From positions 1-64,000 of the forward strand of contig CAJYAN010000015.1 in assembly GCA_913064945.1 (NCBI GenBank): a stretch of 64,000 nucleotides of DNA, in the 5' to 3' direction. Position 1 is the stretch's first letter, and every line of letters starts with the position of its first letter. Of this stretch, positions 1 to 9,434 are shown piece by piece. A model generated the notes under the pieces. It did no database searches. It was not told where the DNA came from and saw only the letters and a list, made by a program, of their open reading frames with translations. The position numbers were made by a program, and so were the translations under genes. This DNA is from an uncultured Gammaproteobacteria bacterium (lineage in GTDB: Bacteria > Pseudomonadota > Gammaproteobacteria > UBA6429 > Thiohalophilaceae).

Positions 1-61
1 TGTTTTTCGCCAGCTCCGCTGCCAGTGCTCTCATGTCCTTTTCGTTCATCGCTATACTCAT
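1..61 (-). CDS. IS256-family transposase, N-terminal fragment (runs off the left edge)
   Basis: Only the first 20 codons are inside the window. They read MSIAMNEKDMRALAAELAKN, which resembles the usual opening of IS256-family (mutator-type) DDE transposases (MNEKD-LRALAAELAK-). An AGGAG ribosome site (70-74) sits 8 bases before the ATG at 61. An IS-like terminal repeat follows directly upstream. The catalytic part is outside the window, so intactness cannot be judged. The family call rests on a short stretch and on the matching IS end. Confidence 0.62.
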   Translation of the reverse strand, partial: MSIAMNEKDMRALAAELAKN

Positions 62-125
62 TCCTTATTCTCCTGTAAATTAGAGTAATAATTAATGAGC
101 AGTTACACAATTTAATTTACAGGCT
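1..125 (-). mobile_element. End of an IS256-family insertion sequence
   Basis: Upstream of the transposase start, bases 96-125 read on the minus strand as GAGCCTGTAAATTAAATTGT followed by GTAACTGCTC. This looks like the terminal inverted repeats of IS256-family elements. The outer end is probably at base 125 or 126, four bases from the stop codon of the neighbouring aminopeptidase gene. The other end and the target duplication cannot be seen here. Confidence 0.55.
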
Positions 126-128
126 CAA

Positions 129-1172
129 TTATTGTCTACTAACCAATCTGGGTAGTGTTTCTCTTAGCACCTTAATCTGTTCGCCACGCATTGCCGCGAC
201 TGCCTTATAAAAGCGTGCGAAGTCGTAATCATATTCTTTTAGTAAGCTTTGGAAATACGGCACATCGTCGTAATACGTTCCTACCAGTGCCAGGTGTGCG
301 TTGTTCAGGTCCTGCGCCATCCAGGCATCATAGCCCGTGTCGCCACCCCAGTCTTGTTTCAGTTTCTGATAATTTGCCTTGAGCTCGATAAAGAGACGGC
401 GTTTCAGCTTCGCTTTTTGCTGTTGGCTACCTTTTTCACTATAGGCCTGTTGGAGTTTTTTGCGTGTCGCACGTAACAGCTGGTTAAACTGTAACTGGTG
501 CTTAAAATCTTCTTTGTAGTTTTTAATCCCGGCGACATCATTTTTTGTGGACAGCCATTTAATAACACCCTCGAATTCGACGGTCATGGCAAAGGCCTCG
601 TTAAATGCCGAGAAACCTTTCTTGTAAACTCGTTGATGGGCCAACTCGTGAAAAATAATTCCTGCCAGCTTGGCATTATCTCTATATAGCATGGTGTTTA
701 ATAAAGGGTCCTCAAGCCAGCCAAGCGTGGAATAGGCACGAGCACCGCTGACCATGACATCATAGCCCTGCTGTCTGAGTGAGCTGGCATAAGTCTCGGC
801 CTGCTGTTTGTCGTAGTATCCACGATAACTCATACAGCCAACAAATAGATAACACCACTGCTTTGGCTGAATGGAGAATCGCGGCGTCGCCACCACATTC
901 CACAGCGCGTATGGCCGCTTCAGGTCGACATATTGTGTATAGCTGTTATTGTCCGGCAAGTGTAGAGACTGACTCGCAAACCGGCGAATGGCCTGGACCT
1001 GCTGTAATTTTTGCCTGACAGCAGGTCGCGTGGATTTATCTGCGATGACCTCTGCGATGGGTTTTTCACGATTGAGTATCCTGGCATGACCATTCACGGC
1101 CTGCCAGTAGTAACCTGCACTACTGCAACCCGCGCACAGCACGACGCCACATAATAAAAATAGGTGTTTCAC
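129..1172 (-). CDS. Predicted aminopeptidase-like zinc metallopeptidase, lipoprotein
   Basis: A 347-residue protein that fits the 'predicted aminopeptidase' family (Pfam PF10023). Residues about 175-179 are HELAH, a zinc HExxH motif, followed by a downstream Glu-rich stretch (FNEAFA) that would supply the third ligand. I chose the GTG start at 1172 because it gives a clean lipoprotein signal: VKHLFLLCGVVLCAGC with the lipobox LCAGC. The longer upstream start would add 16 hydrophilic residues before the signal. The product should be anchored in the envelope facing the periplasm. Its substrate is unknown. The stop codon lies only 3-4 bases from the IS256 end, but the length looks normal, so the gene is probably intact. 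Confidence 0.8.
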   Translation of the reverse strand: MKHLFLLCGVVLCAGCSSAGYYWQAVNGHARILNREKPIAEVIADKSTRPAVRQKLQQVQAIRRFASQSLHLPDNNSYTQYVDLKRPYALWNVVATPRFSIQPKQWCYLFVGCMSYRGYYDKQQAETYASSLRQQGYDVMVSGARAYSTLGWLEDPLLNTMLYRDNAKLAGIIFHELAHQRVYKKGFSAFNEAFAMTVEFEGVIKWLSTKNDVAGIKNYKEDFKHQLQFNQLLRATRKKLQQAYSEKGSQQQKAKLKRRLFIELKANYQKLKQDWGGDTGYDAWMAQDLNNAHLALVGTYYDDVPYFQSLLKEYDYDFARFYKAVAAMRGEQIKVLRETLPRLVSRQ

Positions 1173-1265
1173 TCTTTGGCCACCGTTTGTATAGTCAGTT
1201 TCGAGCCCATCACAATTCATCCTATCAGGCTCATGTCATATTGATAAAGGACGATAACCTGTTTT

Positions 1266-2174
1266 ATGACCAATACTATTGAACAAGTTCTGCAACAATC
1301 CGCCGCTGTCATTCTCGGCAAACCCCATGCCCTGCGACTGGCGCTGACCTGTATCCTGGCGCGCGGCCATTTGCTGATTGAAGACCTGCCCGGCGTAGGT
1401 AAGACGACGCTGGCCCATACCCTGGCGAAGGTTCTGGGGCTGGAGTTCAACCGCATCCAGTTCACCAGCGACCTGTTACCCGCCGATATTCTGGGAACTT
1501 CGATCTACGAAAATTCAGGCCAGTTCCGCTTTCATCCCGGTCCAATTTTCTCCCAGGTGGTCCTGGCAGATGAAATCAATCGCGCCATGCCCAAGAGCCA
1601 GAGTGCGCTGCTGGAGGCCATGGAAGAGGGCCAGGTGACGATTGAGGGCACGACCCGCCCTTTGCCACAACCCTTTTTTGTGCTCGCCACGCAAAACCCG
1701 TTAGACCAGATTGGCACCTACCCACTGCCGGAATCACAACTGGATCGTTTCTTAATGCGTATCGAGCTAGGCTATCCCGACCCGCAGGCGGAGCGCGCCC
1801 TGCTGCAGCAACAGGATCGTCGTGAAGTATTGCAGGCACTACAGGCCGTCGCTAACGGCGAGATGTTACAGCAATGGCAACAAGAGGCCAGCAAGGTCCA
1901 CTTAGCCGAGCCAATGCTCGATTATATCCAGTCCATTTTGTTATATAGTCGCCAACACCCGTCACTTCTGACCGGCCTGTCGCCTCGCGCCGGGCTGGCA
2001 CTGATACATGCGGCGAAGGCCTGGGCCTTGTTGCGACAGCGCGACCATGTCATTCCCGAAGACGTCAAGGCTGTATTAGCGGCAGTGGCCGGTCATCGTC
2101 TGTTTATGCAACACAATAGTCAGGATACGCCTGCCATCATTATTGACGAACTCCTGCATCTCCCTATTAACTAA
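1266..2174 (+). CDS. MoxR-type AAA+ ATPase
   Basis: A 302-residue AAA_3 ATPase of the MoxR family. Walker A is GVGKTT at residues 43-48 and Walker B ends in DE at 102-103 (VVLADEINRA). A second conserved block, LATQNPLDQIGTYPLPESQLDRF, holds sensor 1. MoxR proteins act as chaperone-like ATPases, often with a DUF58/VWA partner. Here the next gene is a DUF58 protein and the third a transglutaminase, the common three-gene MoxR operon. The stop lies 4 bases before the likely start of the DUF58 gene, so they are co-transcribed. Confidence 0.93.
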   Translation: MTNTIEQVLQQSAAVILGKPHALRLALTCILARGHLLIEDLPGVGKTTLAHTLAKVLGLEFNRIQFTSDLLPADILGTSIYENSGQFRFHPGPIFSQVVLADEINRAMPKSQSALLEAMEEGQVTIEGTTRPLPQPFFVLATQNPLDQIGTYPLPESQLDRFLMRIELGYPDPQAERALLQQQDRREVLQALQAVANGEMLQQWQQEASKVHLAEPMLDYIQSILLYSRQHPSLLTGLSPRAGLALIHAAKAWALLRQRDHVIPEDVKAVLAAVAGHRLFMQHNSQDTPAIIIDELLHLPIN

Positions 2175-2178
2175 ACGC

Positions 2179-3156
2179 ATGACGCACGTGTCTACCCTAC
2201 GTCAACGTCTGTTATTTTCAAAACCACTGCGACGTTTTTTTCGTGGCATGTCGCCTTTACACCCGCCGATAGAACTCAATCGCCACTGCATTTACATCCT
2301 GCCCACGAAAGCAGGGCTTGGCTTTGGCCTCATGATTCTGGTGATGTTGATTGGTGCCATGAACTATCAGAATAACCTTGCCTATTTACTCAGTTTTACG
2401 TTAATTGGCCTGAGCCTGACTACAATGATCGAGACCTACCGTCAATTACTGCATCTCTCAATTTCCATTGGTCACATCGAAGCGGTCTTTTGTGGGCAAA
2501 TCCTGACGGTTCCCGTCATTATAAAATCCAAAGGTCAACAACGTTTTGCCATCGAAGTGGATAAACAGTCGATATCGGTCAGCCATGATCTAAATCCTCC
2601 GCAAGACACACTAAGCCTGTCACTGCCCACCACTAAACGCGGCCTGCATCAGCTTGGACTGTTACGCATCAGTAGTCGCTTTCCACTCGGTCTGTTTCAT
2701 GCCTGGACACCCCTGCCCCTGGCTGTTGAATACCTGGTCTATCCAGAGGTTGACGCGCAGCCCGTCGATGCACAGCAACACCGCTATCACGACACAACGA
2801 CAGGGTTTGCCAGCGATGGTATCGATGACTTCGCCGGTATCAAGAGCTATCACCCCGGTGATGCCCCACGACATATTCACTGGAAAGCCTACGCAAAGGG
2901 GCAGGGGCTACACAGCAAACAGTTTTCGAGCCCACAACAGCAACAACGCTGGCTTGACTGGCAGGACACACAGGGACTACCGCTTGAGAAACGACTCTCA
3001 CGTCTCTGCACCTGGTTACTTACGGCAGAACGCAATGGTGAACAGTTTGGTCTGCGCATGCCGCACACCGTGATTGAAATCAGCCATGGTCGACAACATC
3101 TGCATCGCTGCCTGAAGGTCCTGGCCCTGTATCAACAGGAACAGCTCCATGCCTAG
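2179..3156 (+). CDS. DUF58 family protein, MoxR partner
   Basis: A 325-residue protein with two membrane segments near residues 40-80 (GLGFGLMILVMLIGAMN and the following LAYLLSFTLIGLSL), then a soluble domain. The DUF58 signature is the segment FAGIKSYHPGDAPRHIHWKAYAKG (near residues 215-238). I prefer the ATG at 2179 over a TTG at 2143 that would overlap moxR. The end overlaps the next gene by 8 bases, so translation is probably coupled. The domain is a VWA-like relative of unknown substrate. Context points to envelope maturation with the MoxR ATPase and the transglutaminase. Confidence 0.88.
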   Translation: MTHVSTLRQRLLFSKPLRRFFRGMSPLHPPIELNRHCIYILPTKAGLGFGLMILVMLIGAMNYQNNLAYLLSFTLIGLSLTTMIETYRQLLHLSISIGHIEAVFCGQILTVPVIIKSKGQQRFAIEVDKQSISVSHDLNPPQDTLSLSLPTTKRGLHQLGLLRISSRFPLGLFHAWTPLPLAVEYLVYPEVDAQPVDAQQHRYHDTTTGFASDGIDDFAGIKSYHPGDAPRHIHWKAYAKGQGLHSKQFSSPQQQQRWLDWQDTQGLPLEKRLSRLCTWLLTAERNGEQFGLRMPHTVIEISHGRQHLHRCLKVLALYQQEQLHA

Positions 3157-5110
3157 CCTCGGTCAACGTATCTCAGCGGCCCAGGGGAGTCTATTGCTGG
3201 CCTGCACCCTGGTCATTATGCCATTTTTTATTCACCTTCCTATCTGGATCGGTATTGTCAGCCTGGGGTTTATTCTCTGGCGTGCCCTCTATGATTTTGG
3301 TTATCACACGCTACCGAATAAATGGCTGCGCCTGTTGCTGGTCTTTTTGTCACTGGCCGGGATCATCGTCCAGTACAAAACGCCGCTGGGTCGACAGCCG
3401 GGAGCCTCGATGGTCATCATGCTCATGTGTCTGAAGCTGCTGGAACTACACGACTCACGTGATGAGAGAGTCGTACTCTACCTGGGTTTTTTTATTGTCG
3501 CCGTCGGCTTTTTGTTTAATCAGTCGTTGTGGATGGGGCTTTACCTCGTCACGGTCACATTTATACTCTCCCTGTCGCTCATGCTGCTCAGCCATCAGGC
3601 AGCGCGCGAAATAAATAGCTTTACCCTGATCCGACCACATGCACGCCGGCTTGGCAGAATGTCTCTCCAGGCGCTACCGATTATTTTATTATTATTTGTC
3701 TTTTTTCCCCGCCTCTCCTCACCTTTATGGGGTTTACCACAAGATGCTTATAGCGCCAGCACCGGGTTATCAGACTCTATGTCGCCGGGCGATATTAACC
3801 AGCTTAGCCAAAACCACAACGTGGCCTTTCGCGCGCAATTTGAAGCTGCGCCACCACCCGCCAATCAACTCTACTGGCGGGCCGCTGTTTTAAATCGCTA
3901 TGACGGCTGGCAATGGCTCCCCGCGCACCCGCGTCATGTGCCACTAGACAGCCGCACACTGGTACCACTGTCGCCCGTCTTAAATTATTCCATCATGATG
4001 GAACCACAACCCCGTAACTGGTTATTTGTTCTGGACAGAGCGATGGGGCAACCGTCATTTGGTACCTTAGATTCACTCGACCAACTGCGCGCCCCTGAAA
4101 GTATAAAACAGACCACCCGTTATCGCCTGCAGGCGGTATTACAATATCGTGACACCTCGACACCACCGGACAAAACTGATTTGTTACTACCCTCCAATAC
4201 CGCACCCCGGGCCGTCACCCTCGCCCATGAGTGGCGCGCGCAATCGCATCGTACCAGCGACATCGTCAACAGGGCATTAGCCTACTTTCGTGACGAGAAA
4301 TTTTACTATACGTTACAACCCCCATTGTTATTCGATGACCCCGTCGATGAATTTCTGTTTGAAACTCGCAAAGGTTACTGTGAACACTATGCCTCTGCCT
4401 TCACCGTACTAATGCGCGCCGCCGGTATTCCCGCCCGCGTCGTCATTGGTTATCAGGGAGGTGAATATAATACCGTCGATAATTATTTTGTTGTGCGTCA
4501 ATCAGATGCCCATGCCTGGAGCGAGGTCTGGTACCCGCAGCGCGGCTGGCAGCGCGTTGACCCGACGGCGGTTATTCCTTTAAACCGGGTCGAGCGTAAC
4601 CCCGTTCAATTGCGACTTCGGCCAACCGCCCAACAACAGGCACAACAATCGTTCCTGCAGAAATGGACTAGCAGCAGCCGGTTTTATCTTGATGCCCTCA
4701 ACTATCGCTGGAAACGCTGGGTCATTGGCTACAACCAGAAACGCCAGGCGAGCCTGTATGACGATTTTCGCTGGGATCGGCTTGGACCGAATAGTCTCAG
4801 TATACTCATGCTGGTGCTCTTTTCTTTGGCCGTTGCGGCGATATTGATCCCGTGGTCATCATTAAGGCGACCACCACGTGACCCCGTCAATAAACTCTAT
4901 CGTCGCTTTTGCCAGAAAATGGCCCGCCTCGGTATTCCCTGCCAGGCATGGGAAGGTGCCGAGGAATATGCTCAGCGTATACTCCATCAGCGACCAGAAC
5001 TTGCCAGACCGGTGAGGCGCATCACCTGGCTTTATCAACACCTGCGATACGCCAGGCTAAGCAATCAACATAACTTGCTAGAGCTGGAGGATCTGGTAAA
5101 CAATCTTTGA
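3149..5110 (+). CDS. TgpA-type membrane transglutaminase-like protease (DUF3488 + transglutaminase core)
   Basis: A 653-residue protein. Several N-terminal membrane helices (residues about 15-190, DUF3488) are followed by a periplasmic transglutaminase core. The catalytic triad is visible as Cys411 (GYCEHYASAF), His455 (DAHAWSEVW) and Asp471 (RVDPTA). A further membrane helix lies near residues 550-570, followed by a cytoplasmic DUF4129-like tail. This is the architecture of Pseudomonas TgpA, which is essential there and thought to act on envelope proteins or peptidoglycan. It overlaps the DUF58 gene by 8 bases and completes the moxR operon. No terminator is obvious after it. Confidence 0.92.
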   Translation: MPSLGQRISAAQGSLLLACTLVIMPFFIHLPIWIGIVSLGFILWRALYDFGYHTLPNKWLRLLLVFLSLAGIIVQYKTPLGRQPGASMVIMLMCLKLLELHDSRDERVVLYLGFFIVAVGFLFNQSLWMGLYLVTVTFILSLSLMLLSHQAAREINSFTLIRPHARRLGRMSLQALPIILLLFVFFPRLSSPLWGLPQDAYSASTGLSDSMSPGDINQLSQNHNVAFRAQFEAAPPPANQLYWRAAVLNRYDGWQWLPAHPRHVPLDSRTLVPLSPVLNYSIMMEPQPRNWLFVLDRAMGQPSFGTLDSLDQLRAPESIKQTTRYRLQAVLQYRDTSTPPDKTDLLLPSNTAPRAVTLAHEWRAQSHRTSDIVNRALAYFRDEKFYYTLQPPLLFDDPVDEFLFETRKGYCEHYASAFTVLMRAAGIPARVVIGYQGGEYNTVDNYFVVRQSDAHAWSEVWYPQRGWQRVDPTAVIPLNRVERNPVQLRLRPTAQQQAQQSFLQKWTSSSRFYLDALNYRWKRWVIGYNQKRQASLYDDFRWDRLGPNSLSILMLVLFSLAVAAILIPWSSLRRPPRDPVNKLYRRFCQKMARLGIPCQAWEGAEEYAQRILHQRPELARPVRRITWLYQHLRYARLSNQHNLLELEDLVNNL

Positions 5111-5333
5111 GCTGCCAGCAGCACAAAGATAGACAGGAAAAATCTTAACTAAAGTCCGATTTCTCACAAGAATATATCGTGAGACCTGCAAACTCGGCAA
5201 TATCAGAACCGGTAAAAAATTATTCTTAGCTATCAGTACACCACGCTTCTCGTCTCGATCCAGTGTATATTTCCGTAGATAAGCTCACCTAACCGCCGTA
5301 CAATGTACACATTTAACCTATTGATAACATTGA

Positions 5334-6983
5334 ATGTTGCCAAGTAGCCAACTCTTCCGACTAATCTATATAAGCTGGGTGCTGGCGCGCCACGGCCTGG
5401 ATGACCTGATCCTTGCCAGCCACCTGTTCCGCCCGGTACGTCACCTGCGCCTGCTCATGCCCTGGACCTGGCTCAATCGTCGCACCGCGCGTGGTGAGCG
5501 CATTCGCCGTAGTCTGGAGGAGCTGGGTCCAATCTTCGTTAAATTCGGTCAGATCCTCTCTACCCGCCGCGACCTGTTACCTGACGATATTGCCGACGAA
5601 CTGTCCAGCCTGCAGGATCACGTCCCGCACTTTGGCGGTCGGCAGGCGATCAAGATTATCGAGCAGGCCTACGGCAAGTCGCTGGATCAGGTCTTTGAGC
5701 ACTTCGATATCGAACCGCTGGCCTCGGCCTCGATTGCCCAGGTACACAGTGCCCGGCTGTTTGGCGGTACCGAGGTCGTCGTCAAGGTGCTGCGTCCCAA
5801 CATCCTGCCAGTCATCCGGCGCGACATCGGTTTGATGTATGTCATTGCCGATAAAATCGCGCGCTACTGGTCGGCCGGTAAGAACCTGCGCCCGGTGGAG
5901 GTAGTAGCCGAATTTGAAAAGACCATTCTTGACGAACTGGACCTGAGCCGAGAAGCGGCTAATGCCTCGCAGCTGCGGCGTAATTTTTTACAATCAGACA
6001 AGCTCTATGTCCCCGAAGTCTACTGGCACCTGACGCGGCGCCAGGTCATGGTCATGGAGCGCATTCACGGCATCCCCATTAGTAATATCAACGCCCTGCA
6101 CAAGGCAGGCATCGATATGCAATCCCTGGCCGAAAATGGTGTGGAGATCTTTTTTACTCAGGTCTTTCGTGACAGCTTTTTTCACGCCGACATGCACCCG
6201 GGTAATATCTTTGTCGCCAATGATGGCAAATATCTGGCCGTCGACTTTGGCATCATGGGTTCACTCAACCCGACCGATCAACGTTACCTGGCGGAAAATT
6301 TTCTGGCCTTTTTCAATCGTGACTATCGTCGTGTAGCACAACTGCATATCGACTCTGGTTGGGTCGACAAGACAACACGCGTCGACGAGTTTGAGGCGGC
6401 AATCCGCACAGTCTGCGAACCAATCTTTGATAAACCCCTAAAGGAAATTTCCTTTGGGCATTTGTTGTTACGCCTGTTTCAGACCGCACGCCGCTTTGAT
6501 ATGGAAGTCCAACCGCAACTGGTGTTGCTGCAAAAGACCCTGTTGAATATCGAGGGCCTGGGACGCCAGCTCTATCCCGACCTGGACCTGTGGAAGACCG
6601 CCAAGCCCTTTTTGGAAAAATGGATGGCAGGTCAAATTGGTCCACGTGCATTATTTCGACAACTCAAAGATAACGTCCCCCTGTGGGCCGAACGCATGCC
6701 GAAAATCCCCAACATGATGTTTGAGGTGCTGGAACAGGCCAAGCAAGGCAAACTCAGCGTCGAGCTGCACAGCAAACAAATGGATGAGCTGCGTCGGGAA
6801 ATTCGCAAGGCCAATCAACGCACTTTTGCTGCCACGGTCGGTGGTGCGTTCATCATCTCTGCATCCGTCATTACGGCATTAGATAATTTTCAGCCCACTA
6901 TGCTGGGCAACGCACCCTATCTCGCCTGGGTCCTCGGTGGTTTCGGTGCTGCAATGATACTGGCCGCCTGGCCACGGCGATAG
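5334..6983 (+). CDS. ubiB: UbiB/AarF-type atypical kinase (ubiquinone biosynthesis)
   Basis: A 549-residue member of the ABC1/ADCK/UbiB family. The family motif KxGQ is present in [16 protein letters not shown] (near residue 65), the alanine-rich nucleotide loop is [11 protein letters not shown], and [10 protein letters not shown] plus AVDFGIMG form the catalytic and metal-binding loops. Two C-terminal hydrophobic segments (residues about 500-545) match the usual membrane anchor. UbiB supports coenzyme Q synthesis by an ATPase/kinase-like activity. In E. coli ubiB sits with ubiE and ubiJ. Here it stands alone, with 220 bases of gene-free DNA on its left and a convergent gene on its right, so it is probably monocistronic. 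Confidence 0.92.
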   Translation: MLPSSQLFRLIYISWVLARHGLDDLILASHLFRPVRHLRLLMPWTWLNRRTARGERIRRSLEELGPIFVKFGQILSTRRDLLPDDIADELSSLQDHVPHFGGRQAIKIIEQAYGKSLDQVFEHFDIEPLASASIAQVHSARLFGGTEVVVKVLRPNILPVIRRDIGLMYVIADKIARYWSAGKNLRPVEVVAEFEKTILDELDLSREAANASQLRRNFLQSDKLYVPEVYWHLTRRQVMVMERIHGIPISNINALHKAGIDMQSLAENGVEIFFTQVFRDSFFHADMHPGNIFVANDGKYLAVDFGIMGSLNPTDQRYLAENFLAFFNRDYRRVAQLHIDSGWVDKTTRVDEFEAAIRTVCEPIFDKPLKEISFGHLLLRLFQTARRFDMEVQPQLVLLQKTLLNIEGLGRQLYPDLDLWKTAKPFLEKWMAGQIGPRALFRQLKDNVPLWAERMPKIPNMMFEVLEQAKQGKLSVELHSKQMDELRREIRKANQRTFAATVGGAFIISASVITALDNFQPTMLGNAPYLAWVLGGFGAAMILAAWPRR

Positions 6984-7164
6984 GCAAATTAGTCCAAACG
7001 AGTCAACCACAGAATGCGATTTGCCAAATAGTGATGGTTACCCATAACCTCACGTAACTAAATTGCAGTTATTCCTTGAAACCGCGTAATTCACAGTTTC
7101 AAACCATTCATATCATTTTTTCCTTAGCATGATCCTTGTCCTCAAATATTTTCATTAAATAAAT

Positions 7165-8472
7165 TTATACAGTAAATATAACACTTACAAGCGTACCACC
7201 ATTATTACTTGCTTCCAGACGGATATTTGCACTATAACGGGCAGCAATAGTACTGACAATGGCAAGCCCTAGCCCACTACCAACCTCTCCACTATCTTCA
7301 CGTCGATAAAACCTGTCAAATACACGCTCTCGATCTTCCGATGGAATGCCTGGTCCATTGTCACTTACGTTTAGGATTACTTTATCGGTTGCCTCTTGGA
7401 TCGCAACATCCACACTACCACCGTTAGACGTATACCGGATTGCATTATCGATTAGATTATTTAGTAAGATGCGTAAACTTTCTGGCGCAATGCTTACTTT
7501 GACCGAATCCGTAACTACGTCCAAACCCAAGTCGATATCTTTTGCCTCTGCCAGTGGAGCGAAGTCTGTGATGCTTGCTTTCGCTACTGCGACTACATCT
7601 GCAATGTCTACGTTTGACTGTGCTTTGCCCTGTGGTTCATGTCGCGCCAATGTCAGTAATTGCTGTACTACGTGTGTAGTTCTATCCAATCGCTCCAGTA
7701 GCTTGTGATAAACAATAGCACGTTGTTCTTTATCACTGGCTTTTTCTGCGCGCTGCAATTGTAATTTGAATGCAGTCAGTGGCGAACGCAATTCATGCGC
7801 TGCATCTGCAACAAACGTGCGCTGCGCTGCCCACGCCTGTTCCAGGCGTATAAGTAAATCATTGAGTGCATCAACCAGTGGCCTAATCTCTGGTGGCGTG
7901 GCTGTCACCGTGATAGATTGCAACGAATCGATAGATCGACTACTGACTGCTTGCGTCACCTGATTCAACGGTCGCAGACCTCTGCGAATTACAAACCAGA
8001 TCAATAGAAGCAGTGCTGGTATTAGTAAAACGAAAGGTGCGATCGCGCCCAGCGCCATTTGTCCAGCCAACTCGTTGCGAGTTGCGCGGGGTTGTGCAGC
8101 TTGCACAAAATTTCCTTTAATCATTTTTGCATATACACGCCAACTCTGGTCATTAAATTCCAGCAAACTATAACCTTCCATTAACGCCCGCGGTAGAGGA
8201 TTTACAGTAGGCGCAACATATATTAGCTTTTCCGCATTGTCCCAAACCTGTACCACAATATCATCTTCCGCTTCATTATCTGATGGTGTGACTGGTATAA
8301 ATGTAAAATTGTAGGGTACTGTTACTACTAGTTGACGTAACTGTCTATCGAACAACTCATTTGCTTCATCATGCATAACACTAAATGTCATAAGACCGGC
8401 AATCATGGTACAGGTGGTCGCACCAAGCAATAACCAGAGTTGCAATGTACGACGTATGCTCATGTTAGACAT
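7165..8472 (-). CDS. Sensor histidine kinase (QseC/PmrB-like)
   Basis: A 435-residue membrane sensor kinase. It has an N-terminal helix, a periplasmic domain of about 110 residues, a second helix near residues 145-170, HAMP-like linker, HisKA with the phospho-acceptor in FVADAAHELRSPLTAF, and a HATPase_c domain with N (NLIDNAIRYT), G1 (DNGPGIP) and G2 (GSGLGLAIV) boxes. I prefer the ATG at 8472, which has a GAGAG ribosome site, to the GTG at 8487. Its probable partner is the OmpR-type regulator at 14876-15544, the first gene of the same strand block. The efflux genes and a PepSY gene lie between them. A 450-base gap separates it from the PepSY gene. Confidence 0.9.
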   Translation of the reverse strand: MSNMSIRRTLQLWLLLGATTCTMIAGLMTFSVMHDEANELFDRQLRQLVVTVPYNFTFIPVTPSDNEAEDDIVVQVWDNAEKLIYVAPTVNPLPRALMEGYSLLEFNDQSWRVYAKMIKGNFVQAAQPRATRNELAGQMALGAIAPFVLLIPALLLLIWFVIRRGLRPLNQVTQAVSSRSIDSLQSITVTATPPEIRPLVDALNDLLIRLEQAWAAQRTFVADAAHELRSPLTAFKLQLQRAEKASDKEQRAIVYHKLLERLDRTTHVVQQLLTLARHEPQGKAQSNVDIADVVAVAKASITDFAPLAEAKDIDLGLDVVTDSVKVSIAPESLRILLNNLIDNAIRYTSNGGSVDVAIQEATDKVILNVSDNGPGIPSEDRERVFDRFYRREDSGEVGSGLGLAIVSTIAARYSANIRLEASNNGGTLVSVIFTV

Positions 8473-8926
8473 TGTTATAGCTCTCACTATAAATAATTTT
8501 TTTCATTAATGACTCAATTCTGTTGCTTACACCAACAATAGAATTAATAAGTTACTCTTAAAGTAACTATCAAGCTTTCCTGATCTGACTAATCATCTCC
8601 TAAACATATAAATTTAATTGCATTACTTAGCAAATCAACCCACCATCAAGGCTTACCTACTTTATAGCTGATGCAAGCCCCATAGTCTGAACTTTCCCTT
8701 TCGACGCCGCACACAGGAAACAAGTAACAACTTCTGACCTTTATGGTCCTGCCATATGCCTTTAATGTCACTAATTTCCATTTAACAGTCTAATACTCCG
8801 TGAACGAATGTGTTATCAATAATAAGGTCTATATTTTTGAGTTGTATTGGAACACCATGCATCAAGATCACAATGGACAGGCGAGGCAAACGTTGTTTGC
8901 CTCGCTAATACGCCGCTATATAAAGT
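8473..8926. other. Gene-free interval with one strong hairpin
   Basis: No coding sequence is supported here. The one clear structure is a perfect 11-bp inverted repeat, GCGAGGCAAAC (8881-8891), loop GTT, GTTTGCCTCGC (8895-8905). It lies 21 bases past the stop of the PepSY gene. It lacks a T-run on either strand, so it may be a transcript-end stabiliser or weak terminator rather than a classical terminator. The remainder is AT-rich and may hold a promoter for the sensor kinase. Confidence 0.5.
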
Positions 8927-9328
8927 TCAATCCGGATTTTTCCCTTCCAACGCATTTTCCAGGACAACTCCGGTTTTTGCATCCACACCAACCTCGTGTA
9001 CAAGTACATGCTCAGACTCGCGACTTTCGTGCTCATCCTCATACACACCCTTTGTACTCTCCTGTTGATCTTTACGCTCAGACCTGCCTTCTACCTTGTC
9101 TGAAATCCTACTTTCGATGTCGAAGGAGTAGCGCAACCCACTACCGCCTCTTTCTTTTTCAAGCTCCTCATCAGTAATTTTTCCCGGGTACGCCTTCAGT
9201 GCAATCGCGCGCGCTTGTTCAATACTAATTTGAGCGTACTTCACCAATTTTTCGCCGCTATAAGCGTATGCTGAAATAGAAGCAGCCGCAATTCCAACAA
9301 CTCCAAGTGTGGTAATTAACTTTTTCAT
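8927..9328 (-). CDS. Small secreted PepSY-domain protein
   Basis: A 133-residue protein with a signal peptide (MKKLITTLGVVGIAAASISAYA) and a PepSY domain. The first half is ISIEQARAIALKAYPGKI plus a strand RYSFDI, the second half HEVGVDAKTGVVLEN. Between them lies a very charged, Glu/Arg/Ser-rich insert (residues about 75-108), longer than in a minimal PepSY. AAGGAG lies 8 bases before the ATG. PepSY proteins are often encoded next to QseBC/PmrAB-like two-component systems and are thought to act in the periplasm on peptidases or sensors. A regulator box 67 bases upstream (9396-9412) suggests this gene has its own promoter controlled by the module's response regulator. Confidence 0.82.
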   Translation of the reverse strand: MKKLITTLGVVGIAAASISAYAYSGEKLVKYAQISIEQARAIALKAYPGKITDEELEKERGGSGLRYSFDIESRISDKVEGRSERKDQQESTKGVYEDEHESRESEHVLVHEVGVDAKTGVVLENALEGKNPD

Positions 9329-9395
9329 AAAATGCTCCTTTTATTAAATCAAGAACGAATTATTCCGTCATTAAAATGAGCATACACTGACCATC

Positions 9396-9412
9396 ATTAA
9401 GCTTGTATTAAG
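9396..9412 (-). promoter_or_regulatory. PmrA/QseB-type direct-repeat box before the PepSY gene
   Basis: On the minus strand this reads CTTAAT-ACAAG-CTTAAT, two identical hexamers spaced by 5 bases. It fits the known PmrA-type consensus YTTAAK-N5-YTTAAK exactly. A TATGCT hexamer, a plausible -10 element, starts 11 bases downstream. The distance to the PepSY start codon is 67 bases, the same as for the box before the response regulator gene. Confidence 0.65.
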
Positions 9413-9434
9413 CGTGTTGTTTCAGCTTGTATTA

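Noticed and set aside
8800-9177. 125-codon plus-strand frame antisense to the PepSY gene
   Set aside because: The minus-strand PepSY frame has a ribosome site, signal peptide and domain; this one is its shadow.
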